NCBI RefSeq assembly: GCF_003944715.1
Contig: NZ_RWIT01000001.1
Coordinates: 744,001 to 808,000 of the forward strand
Direction of reading: 5' to 3'
Source: Hymenobacter rigui
Lineage (GTDB): Bacteria; Bacteroidota; Bacteroidia; Cytophagales; Hymenobacteraceae
Length of the DNA: 64,000 nucleotides
Shown here: positions 42,997-52,584 of the stretch, in pieces
Layout: each line of letters starts with the position of its first letter
How positions within the stretch are numbered: the first letter of the stretch is position 1
The notes under the pieces: generated by a model
Told to the model about the DNA's origin: nothing
Databases searched by the model: none
What the model saw: only the letters and a program-made list of their open reading frames with translations
Position numbers and translations under genes: made by a program

Positions 42997-43974
42997 TTGA
43001 AACCGCAGAACGAACTCAACAATCTTGCAAAAAAAGTGCTTCAGCAAGAAGCTGAGGCAATTATGGGGGTGGCTGAGGCCATTAGCCTGACCCCTGATTT
43101 TGCACAATGCGTAGAGGCCATACTCTCTTTACGCGGCCGGGTGGTGGTAACGGGCATCGGCAAGAGTGCCCACATTGCGGGCAAAATGGTGGCTACCTTC
43201 AACTCTACCGGTACGCCTGCCCTGTTTATGCACGCCGCCGATGCCATCCACGGCGACCTGGGCATGATTCAGCCCGGGGACTTCGTTATTGCCATCAGCA
43301 AATCCGGCGACACGCCCGAAATCAAGGTGCTGGTGCCCTTGCTGAAGCGAAAAGGTGTACCGCTGGCGGCTCTGGTCAGCAACGCCGATTCCTACCTAGC
43401 CGTGCAGGCCGATTACGTGCTGCACGCCCCCGTGGAGCGCGAAGCCTGCCCCAACAACCTGGCCCCCACCACCAGTACCACCGCCGCCCTGGCCCTGGGC
43501 GATGCGCTGGCCGTGTGTTTGCTGGAAAGTCGGGAGTTCTCCCGCCAGGATTTTGCCCGCCTGCACCCAGGTGGTACGCTGGGCAAGCAGCTCTATCTGA
43601 AAGTGGGCGACCTGAGCCGCCAGAATCAGCAGCCCCAGGTACCCGATACGGCCCCGCTGAAGGATATCATCCTGGAAATATCGGGTAAGCGGCTGGGGGC
43701 TACGGCGGTGCTGGCGGAGGGTGGCGAACTGGTTGGCATCATCACCGACGGCGACCTGCGCCGCATGCTCACTACTTACGCCGGCCGATTGGAAGCTGTA
43801 CGGGCCCAGGACATTCTGACCCCGGCTCCCGTGACCATCGACGTAGATGATTTTGCCATGGAGGCCCTGGCCCGGATGCAGGAGCGCAACATCACGCAGT
43901 TGGTAGTGCTGGAACAGGGTCGTTTCAACGGCTTTATCCACCTGCACGATCTGCTGCGAGAGGGTTTAGTGTAG
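42997..43974 (+). CDS. kdsD: Arabinose-5-phosphate isomerase (KpsF/GutQ family)
   Basis: Converts ribulose-5-phosphate to arabinose-5-phosphate, the first step to KDO for lipopolysaccharide. The 325 residues hold a SIS sugar-isomerase domain (about 35-175, 'RVVVTGIGKSAHIAGKM', 'HGDLGMIQPGDFVIAISKSG') and two CBS domains (about 205-325, 'GELVGIITDGDLRRML'). The start is taken as TTG 42997, giving MKPQNELNNLAKKV; the only later ATG falls inside the first family helix. It is divergent from recQ. Confidence 0.93.
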   Translation: MKPQNELNNLAKKVLQQEAEAIMGVAEAISLTPDFAQCVEAILSLRGRVVVTGIGKSAHIAGKMVATFNSTGTPALFMHAADAIHGDLGMIQPGDFVIAISKSGDTPEIKVLVPLLKRKGVPLAALVSNADSYLAVQADYVLHAPVEREACPNNLAPTTSTTAALALGDALAVCLLESREFSRQDFARLHPGGTLGKQLYLKVGDLSRQNQQPQVPDTAPLKDIILEISGKRLGATAVLAEGGELVGIITDGDLRRMLTTYAGRLEAVRAQDILTPAPVTIDVDDFAMEALARMQERNITQLVVLEQGRFNGFIHLHDLLREGLV

Positions 43975-44167
43975 ATTATTTTAATATAAATTTTTGAAAG
44001 AATTATTATATAAAATATCGATCAGTTATTATTGCCCTAACCGATACATAGCATTTGCTACTTCCGTACCTTGGATGCGGTAGTATGGCTACGGTTGGGC
44101 TTCGGCCTATAGTATCTGCTCTACCTACTTTTTCTCTCTCCAATCACGGGCTTCTGGTCCGGCTCCG

Positions 44168-45295
44168 ATGGAACAGCACACATACCTTGTTGTAATGGCC
44201 GGTGGCATTGGCAGCCGGTTCTGGCCTTTCAGCCGCACCCATCACCCCAAACAGTTTCATGATGTACTCGGCCTGGGTCGGTCGATGCTCCAGCTGACGG
44301 TGGACCGGTTCCGGGGCATCTGTCCGCCTGAAAACGTGTTTGTGGTGACTAATCGGGACTATATGGAGTTGGTTCACCAGCACCTGCCGGAGTTGCACTC
44401 CAGTCAGATTCTGGGCGAGCCGATTGGCCGCAACACGGCTCCCTGCATTGCCTACGCAAGCTACCGGATTGCCCAGCGCGACCCGGAGGCCGTCATCGTG
44501 GTAACGCCCGCCGACCACGCCGTGATGCACGAGGAGAACTTCCGGGCGGCCATCCGCACGGCGCTGCACGGTGCCCAGACCCATGATGTGCTCATCACAC
44601 TGGGGATTCAGCCTTCCCGCCCCGATACCGGCTATGGCTACATCCAGTTTCTGGATGATGCCGTGAAACCCCAAGACGTGCAGACGATGCCGGGCCATGA
44701 ACATGGCACCTTCCCGGCCGGACTTCGCAAAGTCAAGACCTTTACTGAGAAGCCGAATCTGGAACTGGCCCGCATGTTCCTCTCCAGCGGCGACTTTCTG
44801 TGGAACTCCGGCCTGTTTGTGTGGCGAGCCGATGCCATTATCAAAGCCTTCCACCAGTACCTCTCCGATATTGCCGAGGTATTCGATGAAGGCGAAGGTC
44901 AGTTGGGTACCCCGCAGGAGGAAGCCTTCATTGCCCGCGCCTACAGCCACTGCCGCAACATCAGCATCGACTACGGGGTGATGGAAAAGGCCGATAACGT
45001 GTACGTGCTGCCCGCCGATTTTGGGTGGAGCGACCTGGGTACCTGGGATTCCCTGCACCGCATGGGCCAGCACGACGCCGATGAAAACGTGGTGGATGGC
45101 AACGCTCTGCTCTACGATACCAAGGAGTGCGTTATCAAAACACCTTCCGAGCGCTTGGTAGTAGTGCAAGGGCTGGAAGGCTACATCGTGGCCGAGTACG
45201 ACAACGTGCTCCTTATCTGCAAACGCACCGAGGAGCAGCGGGTGAAGGATTTCGTAGCCGACGTGAAATCGAAGAAGGGTGTGGGCTATAACTAA
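44168..45295 (+). CDS. manC: Mannose-1-phosphate guanylyltransferase
   Basis: Makes GDP-mannose from mannose-1-phosphate and GTP, for surface polysaccharide or protein glycosylation. The 375 residues show the nucleotidyltransferase loop 'MAGGIGSRFWPFSRTHHPKQ', 'GEPIGRNTAPCIAYASYRIA', 'VTPADHAVMHEENFRAAI', 'TGYGYIQF', 'KVKTFTEKPNLELA' and 'ADFGWSDLGTWDSLHR'. Length fits the single-domain form without phosphomannose isomerase. It is followed by a strong hairpin terminator shared with the next convergent gene. Confidence 0.95.
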   Translation: MEQHTYLVVMAGGIGSRFWPFSRTHHPKQFHDVLGLGRSMLQLTVDRFRGICPPENVFVVTNRDYMELVHQHLPELHSSQILGEPIGRNTAPCIAYASYRIAQRDPEAVIVVTPADHAVMHEENFRAAIRTALHGAQTHDVLITLGIQPSRPDTGYGYIQFLDDAVKPQDVQTMPGHEHGTFPAGLRKVKTFTEKPNLELARMFLSSGDFLWNSGLFVWRADAIIKAFHQYLSDIAEVFDEGEGQLGTPQEEAFIARAYSHCRNISIDYGVMEKADNVYVLPADFGWSDLGTWDSLHRMGQHDADENVVDGNALLYDTKECVIKTPSERLVVVQGLEGYIVAEYDNVLLICKRTEEQRVKDFVADVKSKKGVGYN

Positions 45296-45309
45296 GCCAG
45301 CTTCAAATG

Positions 45310-45368
45310 CCGATACCATAAGAGGCCCACTCCGCATTTTCTGCAGAGCGGGCCTCTTATGGTATCGG
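45310..45368. terminator. 19-bp perfect hairpin between convergent manC and the barrel gene
   Basis: CCGATACCATAAGAGGCCC (45310-45328) pairs with 45350-45368 around a 21-base loop that itself partly pairs. It lies between the two stop codons and may serve both genes. Confidence 0.85.
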
Positions 45369-45382
45369 AGAGTAGGCTGTGG

Positions 45383-46048
45383 CTAAAAGGCGAAAAGGAG
45401 ATTAAGCCGGGCTGCTGGAGCGTGTAAACGAGTACGATTGGAGCCGAGGTAAGTCGTGCCCGACGCAGGGTCGTTATTCGTTGTAGTATTGCGGGCGCGG
45501 GCTGCGTCGTAGTACACCTCAGGATTTAGGTGCACATGATTGAGCAGCCGGACTTTGGCCCCTACACCCGCATTAAAGCCAACGCCGTTCGAGCGTAAGC
45601 CCAGCACTACATTCTGATTGCCGGTAAAGCCTCCGCTGAAATTGCCTTCCGACGTGTAGCGGCGGTAGTATACATCCGTGAATACGTACAGCCACGGGGC
45701 CTTAGCGAACGGCGAATATTGCCCGCCGAGCTTGAGCCGTAACTCTTTACCCTTGGTCTGGCCGACCAAGCAATCGGCACAGCCACTGCCATCTACCTTG
45801 TCGGTATTGGTAGTGTAGTTAGCACCGGCGCGCAACCCGAAACGGTCGAAGTTGTAGCGGAAGGTGACGCCGGAAAGCCACTGGGTTTTGTTGTTGTTAT
45901 AGGCGTTGTAGAAGTAATTGTAGCCGGAGGTGAACGGCGAATAATTAACAACGTCCAAGCCTACTTCAACCTTGTGAGGCTGATCCTGGGCCCGAGCGGA
46001 AATACTCAGACCGGCTATAAAGGCAATAGTACAAGTAGCTTTCAACAT
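45383..46048 (-). CDS. Small outer-membrane beta-barrel protein
   Basis: A 221-residue protein with a signal peptide (MLKATCTIAFIAGLSISARA) and eight or so amphipathic beta strands ('WLSGVTFRYNFDRFGLRAGA', 'APWLYVFTDVYYRRYTSEGN', 'FNAGVGAKVRLLNHVHLNPE'). It ends in phenylalanine (LNLLFAF), the usual barrel assembly signal. This is the outer_membrane_beta-barrel fold; its cargo or function is not visible. Two cysteines (CADC) sit in an early loop. Confidence 0.85.
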   Translation of the reverse strand: MLKATCTIAFIAGLSISARAQDQPHKVEVGLDVVNYSPFTSGYNYFYNAYNNNKTQWLSGVTFRYNFDRFGLRAGANYTTNTDKVDGSGCADCLVGQTKGKELRLKLGGQYSPFAKAPWLYVFTDVYYRRYTSEGNFSGGFTGNQNVVLGLRSNGVGFNAGVGAKVRLLNHVHLNPEVYYDAARARNTTTNNDPASGTTYLGSNRTRLHAPAARLNLLFAF

Positions 46049-46241
46049 ACTGAATGGCTGAAGGGGGAATCAAGTGTGTAATGATGGATTTCCCTAGTGA
46101 GCCAAAAACTCTTTTGCCGGTTGCAGCTCAATACTGACCATTAGCGTGTCGCAGAGCAAATGGCTGATTGCCAAGGCGCAAAATGCAAAACACCCGCAGA
46201 AATAAGTCTCTGCGGGTGTTTTTACCGAAAACGGACCAGTT

Positions 46242-47249
46242 CTATTCTTCTGCGCGTAGCCGCTGACGCAGCACTTCGTACAGCATGATGCCGCTAGCCA
46301 CGCTCACGTTGAGGGAGCTGATTTGGCCGGCCATCGGTATGCGCAGCTTGTGGTCGGCGAGGCGCAGGTATTCGGGGCTGATGCCGTCTTCCTCGGAACC
46401 CATGAGCACGGCCAAAGGGCCGGAGAGGTCCACGGTCTCGGCTTCCAGGCTGGCGTCTGATTTCTCGGTACAAGCCACAATCTGTACGCCCGATTCGCGC
46501 AGGAAGGTGAGCGTGTCCTTCAGGTTGGGCTCCCGGCATACCGGAATCAGGTTGAGGGCACCGGCGGAGGTTTTCAGCGCGTCGCCGTTGATTTGGGCGG
46601 CCCCGCGGCTGGGTACCACAATGGCATGCACGCCCATACACTCGGCGTTCCGGGCAATGGAACCGAAGTTACGCACGTCGGTTACGCGGTCCAGCACCAG
46701 CAGCAAGGGCGTTTTGCCTTCCTCGTACAAGCCGGCCAGAATGCTGTCCAGGGGCATGTAGTCGATGGGCGACACGAAGGCTACGGCACCTTGGTGGTTT
46801 TTCTTGGTGATGTTGTCCAGCTTCTCCACAGGCACCATCGACACGGGCACGTTGGCGGCTTTGGCCAGCGCGGTAATGTCCTGGGTCATGGAGTTTTTGG
46901 TACCGCGCAGCAGGAAAATCTTGTCCAGCGTGCGGCCCGCGTTCAGTGCCTCCAGGATGGGGCGCAACCCGAAAATCATGTCGATGCTGCGGTCCTGGGG
47001 CGGACGGTGGTACTGGCTCTTGTCGGAGCGGCCGCCTTCCGAGCGGCTGCCCTCGAAACGGCCACCCTCAGCGCGGCTATTGTCAAACCGACCTCCTTCG
47101 GCGCGGCTGCCTTCGTAGCGGCCACCTTCGGGGCGCGCATCGTCGTCGCGCCCACCGGGGCGACGGTTGGGCACCGGGCGGTTTTCGGAATCATAAAATT
47201 GGCGGCGCTCCGTTAGCGGCCGGGGCGGGCGGTTCGTCCTTTTCTCCAT
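46242..47249 (-). CDS. rlmB: 23S rRNA 2'-O-methyltransferase, TrmH/SpoU family (RlmB)
   Basis: Methylates a 23S rRNA guanosine (G2251 in E. coli) on the 2'-O. The SPOUT core is visible: 'LDRVTDVRNFGSIARNAECM', 'GALNLIPVCREPN', 'VLMGSEEDGISPEYLRLAD' and 'QISSLNVSVASGIMLYEVL'. Before it, residues 1-90 are a basic, disordered extension with four units like AEGGRFDNSR, unlike the compact E. coli protein. From ATG 47249 it is 335 residues; this ATG lies inside the 3' end of the GWxTD gene, giving a 37-base overlap. Confidence 0.92.
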   Translation of the reverse strand: MEKRTNRPPRPLTERRQFYDSENRPVPNRRPGGRDDDARPEGGRYEGSRAEGGRFDNSRAEGGRFEGSRSEGGRSDKSQYHRPPQDRSIDMIFGLRPILEALNAGRTLDKIFLLRGTKNSMTQDITALAKAANVPVSMVPVEKLDNITKKNHQGAVAFVSPIDYMPLDSILAGLYEEGKTPLLLVLDRVTDVRNFGSIARNAECMGVHAIVVPSRGAAQINGDALKTSAGALNLIPVCREPNLKDTLTFLRESGVQIVACTEKSDASLEAETVDLSGPLAVLMGSEEDGISPEYLRLADHKLRIPMAGQISSLNVSVASGIMLYEVLRQRLRAEE

Positions 47250-48424
47250 TGCTCCACGGCGGCATACCAGAGTTGTTCGTACTCGGGGCGGCGCACCAGT
47301 TCGTAGTTGTCTGGGGCAAAGGTACTGGGTTTCGCGCGGAAGATGAACGTGCCGCTGCGTTCCACGTCGGCGCGGTACACCCACCGCTCGATGCCGGCCT
47401 CCCGATACACGCTTTCCGGCGGCCCCAGCACGAGGTATAACAGGCCTCTATCGGTGAGCCAGCCCGCTTTATGGGCCGAAAATAACTGGCTGGCCTCCGC
47501 TACCCGCCCGTAGTACGTACGAATCAGCTGGCGGGCAATGGGCTGGCTGTTGGCGGCCACCGTCAGCCAGAACTGGTCCACAGCCTTTTTGGGGTCGGGA
47601 GCATCGAAGAGTTTTTGCCGCTCCTGGGAGGTGGTCAGGTAAATCAGGGGGGCAATCAACTCATCGGCCGTCGTCAGTTCCGGAAACTGGTTGTCCTCCA
47701 CCAGCAGGCCACTACGCACCGGGCTACCACCCACGCGCAGCAAGAACAGCCCGGCCGGTAGTTTCATGCCCAGGTTAGTCTGGAATACAGCGGAATCCTG
47801 TAAACGTAAAATGCGCGACGGTATCCCTTGGGTGCTGCTGGCTGCCATAGGTGGAGCCGCTGCTACCGAGCTAAGCGGATATCGATACACGGTCATCAAA
47901 GTCTGCTCAAGAGAATATGTCCCTATACAAAAGACCTCCTGCGCATGCACATAGCGGCGCATAAGTGGTTGACTTACTGTGTCAATAAGAATAAAAGGGC
48001 GCGTGAGGCTTTCGGGCGTGAGGTGCAACCAAGCTGCGTCACCCGAGGCGGCATTTTCTGCGGTGCTGATGCCCACACTCATATCCCATCCCGCCCGCAG
48101 GTAGCTAACCGGTAAGAGGAATGCCACGGTAGTAACTGAAAACCGTTTAATACGCATAGGCTCTATGACCAATTGCCGCAAGGGCCTTTTGGCATCAACT
48201 GATGGCCAGATCAGCACATGCAAGGGCTGGCCTGAGCGTACAGAAGTTTGGTCGCTGGGATTGGCGAACTTCAAGTACACCCGCACACTATCACCTTCCC
48301 GGCGGGTATCCACCAGAATGCGCCGCTCGGGTCGGTACTGGGTGGCAAAGTCCCGGCGCGGGTTGGCGTGGAGCGCGCCAGCGGCCCAAGTAAACAGTAG
48401 GGAAAGGAGCAGAGCGTATTTCAC
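47213..48424 (-). CDS. GWxTD domain-containing secreted protein
   Basis: A 403-residue protein with a signal peptide after the GTG at 48424 (MKYALLLSLLFTWAAGALHA, then NPRRDF). The C-terminal GWxTD domain has GWLTDRGLLYLVLGPPESV and 'WVYRADVERSGTFIFRAKPS'. The family is restricted to Bacteroidota and relatives and has no assigned role. The frame is open upstream to 48580 through the terminator of the preceding gene, so the GTG is preferred. It overlaps rlmB and follows the DUF2723 gene. Confidence 0.88.
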   Translation of the reverse strand: MKYALLLSLLFTWAAGALHANPRRDFATQYRPERRILVDTRREGDSVRVYLKFANPSDQTSVRSGQPLHVLIWPSVDAKRPLRQLVIEPMRIKRFSVTTVAFLLPVSYLRAGWDMSVGISTAENAASGDAAWLHLTPESLTRPFILIDTVSQPLMRRYVHAQEVFCIGTYSLEQTLMTVYRYPLSSVAAAPPMAASSTQGIPSRILRLQDSAVFQTNLGMKLPAGLFLLRVGGSPVRSGLLVEDNQFPELTTADELIAPLIYLTTSQERQKLFDAPDPKKAVDQFWLTVAANSQPIARQLIRTYYGRVAEASQLFSAHKAGWLTDRGLLYLVLGPPESVYREAGIERWVYRADVERSGTFIFRAKPSTFAPDNYELVRRPEYEQLWYAAVEQWRKGRTARPGR

Positions 48425-48461
48425 GGGCAGAGGCAGTAACGCTGGATATAACGTGATTCTA

Positions 48462-48499
48462 CGAAAAAAGCCGACCCCGTTTCCGGAGCCGGCTTTTCG
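48462..48499 (-). terminator. Terminator after the DUF2723 gene
   Basis: On the minus strand AAAAGCCGGCTCCGG and GGTCGGCTTTTTT form a stem of about 8 bp followed by a T run, 20 bases after the DUF2723 stop. It lies upstream of the GWxTD start, so that gene may have its own promoter. Confidence 0.65.
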
Positions 48500-48518
48500 T
48501 GCGCAAAAACCGTGCGGC

Positions 48519-51509
48519 TTACTGCCGGTAATACTGCTGCAGCAGCGTAAGGGCGCGGGTGGCGCGTTTCTGGTCGCCAATGGCGTCGGCGGCGCGGCCG
48601 ATGCTGTTGAGGCCCAGCAGGTAGGTCTGGAACTCCTGGTCGAACAGGGCCTGGTTGTGGGTGCTGTAATAGGCCAGAGCCCGCTCGGCGCGGCCGGTCA
48701 TGGTATCCATGATTTCGTTGGCCCGCTGCTGCTCGCCCACGGCCACCAGCGCCGGAATGAACTGCGGCACGTAGTAGTCGTAGGGAACGGCCTTATCGGG
48801 CATCACCTCAAAGCACTTGTCAATTACCTGCTTGGCGCGGGCTTTGTCGCCGGAGGCCAGCAAAGCATCGGCCAGACGCGAGAATTTGTCGCGGTAGTTG
48901 GCCGGGAAGCGCAGGTTGTTCTCGTCGTAGAAGATGTTGGCGTTGTCGAGGCCCCGGTATGCGAATTTGTTCATCAGCTTATCGTACATCAGGCCCGTAG
49001 CCACGTAGCCTTCCTCCGAACCGCCTTTGGGGTCGTAGTTGGGGTCTTTGGCGGGCAGGATACGGTAGGCCATGCCTTCCAGCTGGAAGTAGGGCTGCAG
49101 GCCCATGAAGTCGCGCGAGTCCACAGTGCTGCTGAAGTACACCGGGCGCTGCCAGTTATTGGTAGCCAGGATGTCCAGAATCACGAGGCTCTTCTTCTCG
49201 ATGGCACTTTTGCCCACCTGCCACTCCATGCGGGGCACCAGCTGCTTGCGGCGCTCGGCCGGGATAATGCCCATTTTGTCCACGGCGGCTGTATCCACGG
49301 GCAGGTAGAAGTTACGGGTGGGGAAGGAAAGCAGGGTCTTCGAACCGTCGCCGTAGCTTACCTGCAGCAACGGGCTATTCTGGTTCACCAGCTGCATAAA
49401 CTCCTTCACGTTCACCTCCTTCACCGAGGGGTTCTCGGCGTAGGGCAGGTAGTCGTTGGTGCCCTGCTTGTAGTTGCCGTTCTGCATGGAAATGGGCAGC
49501 GGCTGCGACTTGTAAGCGCGGCGCTTCATCTGGTCGATGTACCAGTCGGTGTTCAGGTAGCTGAGCACGGCCACGCGCACGTCCGTCCGGATGCCTTCCA
49601 CTTCCTGTGCGTACCAGAGTGGGAAGGTGTCGTTGTCGCCGTTGGTGAACAGGATGGCATTCGGGGCGCAGCTGTTGAGCAGGTTCTTGGCCGAATCCAC
49701 GGAGTTGTAGCGGTTGCTCCGGTCATGGTCGTCCCAGCCCTGGGCCAGCATAATGCCCGGTACCACTAGGCCCAGCGCTGTTACCACGCCGGCCCGCGCC
49801 GTGTCCGACTTCACTACTTTCTCCAGGAGCTCAGCCAGGGCCAGCACGCCCAGCCCAATCCAGATGGCGAAGGCGAAAGTGGCACCCGCAAAGGTGTAGT
49901 CCCGCTCCCGGGGCTCAATGGGGGGCTGGTTCAGGTAAATCACAATGGCCAGACCCGTGAACAGGAACAGCAGGCCCACAATGAAAGCATTGCGGCCGTC
50001 GCGGCGGACATGAAAGAACAGGCCCAGGATACCCAGCAGCAGCGGCAGCGCGAAGAAGGCGTTGCGGGCCGGGCTGTCGGCTACCCGCTCGGGCAGGCCG
50101 GCACCGTTGCCGCTGCCCCACAGAATGCCGGATTGCTGAATGTCACCCTCGCGGCCCACGTAGTTCCACATGAAGTAGCGCCAGAACATGTGGCCCATCT
50201 GGTACTTGAACAGGAACGACAGGTTCTGACCCATCGTGGGCTTCACGCCTTCCTGAATGTCTACCCACTTCTTGTAGTTGTACATGTGCAGCGGGTCATT
50301 GCTGTACAGGCGCGGGAGCAGCATTTTGTCCTCGGGATTGTACTGCAGCACGGGGCGGTACTCGGCCACCACGTACTTGTCGCCCTGGCGCACGTAGCGG
50401 GGCGCGCCGTCTTCCTGGGCAATGGGCTGGGCGTTGAATTGCGGGCCGTAGAGCAGCGGACGGTCACCGTACTGCTCGCGCTTCAGGTAGCTCACGAAGG
50501 ACAGCACATCCTCCGGGTCGTTTTCGTTGATGGTGGGGTGGTAGGAGCTGCGGATGGGGACAATCAGGTACGACGAATACCCAATCAGAATAAACACAAA
50601 GCTCAGCATGGCCGTGTTCAGCAGACGGCTGCGGCGCTTGAACGACTGCTGAAAACCCAGCCAGATCAGACCCACGAACAGCAGGAGGAAAATCACCAGC
50701 CCGTAGTTGAAGGGCAGGCCCACGCTGTTCACGAAGAACACCTCAAAGGCACCCGCCAAGGTGGGCAGGCCCGGAATGATACCGGCCAGAATCAGGCCCA
50801 CAATCACGCTGCTTACTACCAGCGTAATGATGCCGCCCACGACTGAGGGGTTTTGGGTGCGGCGGTAATAGTAGATGAAGCCCAGGGCCGGAATAGCCAG
50901 CAGGTTCAGCAAGTGCACCCCAATACTGAGGCCGATAACGTAGGCAATGAGCACCAGCCACCGGTCGGAGTCGGCCTCATCGGCGCGGTTTTCCCACTTC
51001 AGCATCAGCCACACCACGGCCGCCGTGCACAGCGACGACATAGCATACACTTCGGCTTCCTCGGCGTTAAACCAGAACGAATCGGAGAAGGCATAAGCCA
51101 ACGCGCCCACGGCACCCGCGCCCAGAATCAGCAGGCTCTGGCCGAAGGTGGGTTCCAGGGGCCGGTCGTCGTGCATGCCGGGACGGTGCAGCACCAGCTT
51201 CTTGGCCAGCATAGTAATGCTCCAGAACAGGAACAATACTGTGAATGAGGAGCTCAGGGCCGACAGCATATTTACCAGCACCGACACCTTGGTCACGTCG
51301 CCGAAGCTCAGCAGGGAAAACAGACGGCCCAGCAGCAGGAAGGTAGGCGCGCCCGGAGGGTGAGGCACCAGCAGCTTGTAGGAGCAGGCAATAAACTCGC
51401 CGCAGTCCCAGAACGAAGCCGTGGGTTCCAGCGTGAGGAAATAAACGACGGTGGCAATAGCAAAAACCAGCCAGCCGGTAAGGTTATTCAGGCGTGTGTA
51501 ACTCCGCAT
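48519..51509 (-). CDS. DUF2723 family membrane protein (GT-C/PMT-like)
   Basis: A 996-residue polytopic protein. The N-terminal half has about a dozen helices; 'YFLTLEPTASFWDCGEFIAC' with Asp/Glu in the first loop and 'HPPGAPTFLLLGRLFSLLSF' are the family signature. These acid residues resemble the catalytic loop of GT-C protein O-mannosyltransferases, and some members are annotated so; the reaction here is not shown. Residues about 600-900 form a periplasmic region ('NAILFTNGDNDTFPLWYAQE'), with helical TPR-like repeats at the end ('LADALLASGDKARAKQVIDK'). If mannosyl transfer is right, manC in this window could feed it. Confidence 0.93.
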   Translation of the reverse strand: MRSYTRLNNLTGWLVFAIATVVYFLTLEPTASFWDCGEFIACSYKLLVPHPPGAPTFLLLGRLFSLLSFGDVTKVSVLVNMLSALSSSFTVLFLFWSITMLAKKLVLHRPGMHDDRPLEPTFGQSLLILGAGAVGALAYAFSDSFWFNAEEAEVYAMSSLCTAAVVWLMLKWENRADEADSDRWLVLIAYVIGLSIGVHLLNLLAIPALGFIYYYRRTQNPSVVGGIITLVVSSVIVGLILAGIIPGLPTLAGAFEVFFVNSVGLPFNYGLVIFLLLFVGLIWLGFQQSFKRRSRLLNTAMLSFVFILIGYSSYLIVPIRSSYHPTINENDPEDVLSFVSYLKREQYGDRPLLYGPQFNAQPIAQEDGAPRYVRQGDKYVVAEYRPVLQYNPEDKMLLPRLYSNDPLHMYNYKKWVDIQEGVKPTMGQNLSFLFKYQMGHMFWRYFMWNYVGREGDIQQSGILWGSGNGAGLPERVADSPARNAFFALPLLLGILGLFFHVRRDGRNAFIVGLLFLFTGLAIVIYLNQPPIEPRERDYTFAGATFAFAIWIGLGVLALAELLEKVVKSDTARAGVVTALGLVVPGIMLAQGWDDHDRSNRYNSVDSAKNLLNSCAPNAILFTNGDNDTFPLWYAQEVEGIRTDVRVAVLSYLNTDWYIDQMKRRAYKSQPLPISMQNGNYKQGTNDYLPYAENPSVKEVNVKEFMQLVNQNSPLLQVSYGDGSKTLLSFPTRNFYLPVDTAAVDKMGIIPAERRKQLVPRMEWQVGKSAIEKKSLVILDILATNNWQRPVYFSSTVDSRDFMGLQPYFQLEGMAYRILPAKDPNYDPKGGSEEGYVATGLMYDKLMNKFAYRGLDNANIFYDENNLRFPANYRDKFSRLADALLASGDKARAKQVIDKCFEVMPDKAVPYDYYVPQFIPALVAVGEQQRANEIMDTMTGRAERALAYYSTHNQALFDQEFQTYLLGLNSIGRAADAIGDQKRATRALTLLQQYYRQ

Positions 51510-51707
51510 AAGTGGGGGTAGGGGTGGCCGACCACAGCCGGCCCGTTGCTGAACGACGGGATGTAAGTCTGAAAGGAAATCAGTGAAAGGTCAAAAATAG
51601 AGAATAAGTACTGAGCCGCGCACCCTTAAATCAACCAACACCCGCGCTGACCTCAACCAACCCGCCAAACACCCGGCCCTTTCGGGTGGGCGGCGCGGCG
51701 CAACAGC

Positions 51708-51737
51708 AAAAAGCCCCGACCACAGGGTCAGGGCTTT
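51708..51737 (-). terminator. Terminator after the cupredoxin gene
   Basis: On the minus strand, AAAGCCCTGAC and GTCGGGGCTTT pair, followed by TTTT, 30 bases past the stop. Confidence 0.75.
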
Positions 51738-51767
51738 ACCTACAGAAGAAACGGATGAGCGTCAGGA

Positions 51768-52406
51768 CTAATTCTGCAAAATCAGGCGTTTGGTAGCCAA
51801 GACCTTGTCGTTCTGCACCAGGCTGTAGAAGTACATGCCGGCAGGCAAATCGGAGAGGTTAATGCTCATGCCTCCGTCGGCAGCTTCGGGGCGGACGGCT
51901 ACCGTGCGGATTTCCCGGCCAATGATGTTGTTGAGGCGCAGCTTCAGGTCACTTTTCGCTGATAACTGGCTTACGGACACTGTTACCAGGCCCCGGCTTG
52001 GGTTGGGGTATACCGAAAGGGTAGGAGCGAGGTCCCGGGCTGCCAGCGTGGGCGTGGCCACCGTGCGTACCGTAATGCTGCCAATCATGCCCTGACGCGT
52101 TCCATTGCTCACAAACGAGTGAGCCGAGCAATAGTATTTGTACGTGGTGCCGGCCGCCAGCGAGGAAATGGTGCTGGTGGTATTCGAAGGGCTAATGATG
52201 AACGTAGACCACGCGCTGGTTTCCGATACGGTGGGGTGTACGCCGCTGCCTACATTGCGCCATACCACCACGTCGCCGGGGTTGATGGTTACGTTTTCGG
52301 GGCTGTAATAATTGTCGCCCACTTCAATGGTCACGGTGGCTGCCAGGGCCGAGAGCTGGGCCAGCAGCAAAACCACCATTAGGGTAAGACGAGTAGAAAT
52401 TTTCAT
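51768..52406 (-). CDS. Secreted cupredoxin with T9SS C-terminal sorting domain
   Basis: A 212-residue protein: signal peptide (about 1-22), one plastocyanin-like domain (about 24-120) with type 1 copper ligands in order His (GSGVHPTVSE), Cys (YYCSAH), His and Met (RQGMIG), and a C-terminal sorting domain (about 130-212) with 'LSVYPNPSRGLVTVSV', 'DLPAGMYFYSLVQ' and 'TKRLILQN'. The last module sends the protein through the type IX system to the cell surface. It would bind copper outside the cell; its electron partner is unknown. ATG 52406 starts the signal peptide. Confidence 0.9.
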   Translation of the reverse strand: MKISTRLTLMVVLLLAQLSALAATVTIEVGDNYYSPENVTINPGDVVVWRNVGSGVHPTVSETSAWSTFIISPSNTTSTISSLAAGTTYKYYCSAHSFVSNGTRQGMIGSITVRTVATPTLAARDLAPTLSVYPNPSRGLVTVSVSQLSAKSDLKLRLNNIIGREIRTVAVRPEAADGGMSINLSDLPAGMYFYSLVQNDKVLATKRLILQN

Positions 52407-52584
52407 GAGGGAATGGAAAAGAAGGTGCAGAAACTGGTGGAGGCCGCCGCTGCGTAAGCAAGATACGCAATTGGCAACGGCTGCCGTCGTACATGGACAA
52501 TCATCGTGCCCGTTCAGCAGGTGAACGTACCAGCCAGATGCGTTATCAGACAATTGCGTTGCATCCGGGTTTAAAATCACGGCA

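Noticed and set aside
44144..45337. A 397-codon minus-strand open frame
   Set aside because: Mirror of manC, which has full family motifs.
48165..49769. A 534-codon plus-strand open frame
   Set aside because: Antisense to the DUF2723 and GWxTD genes, with no family features of its own.
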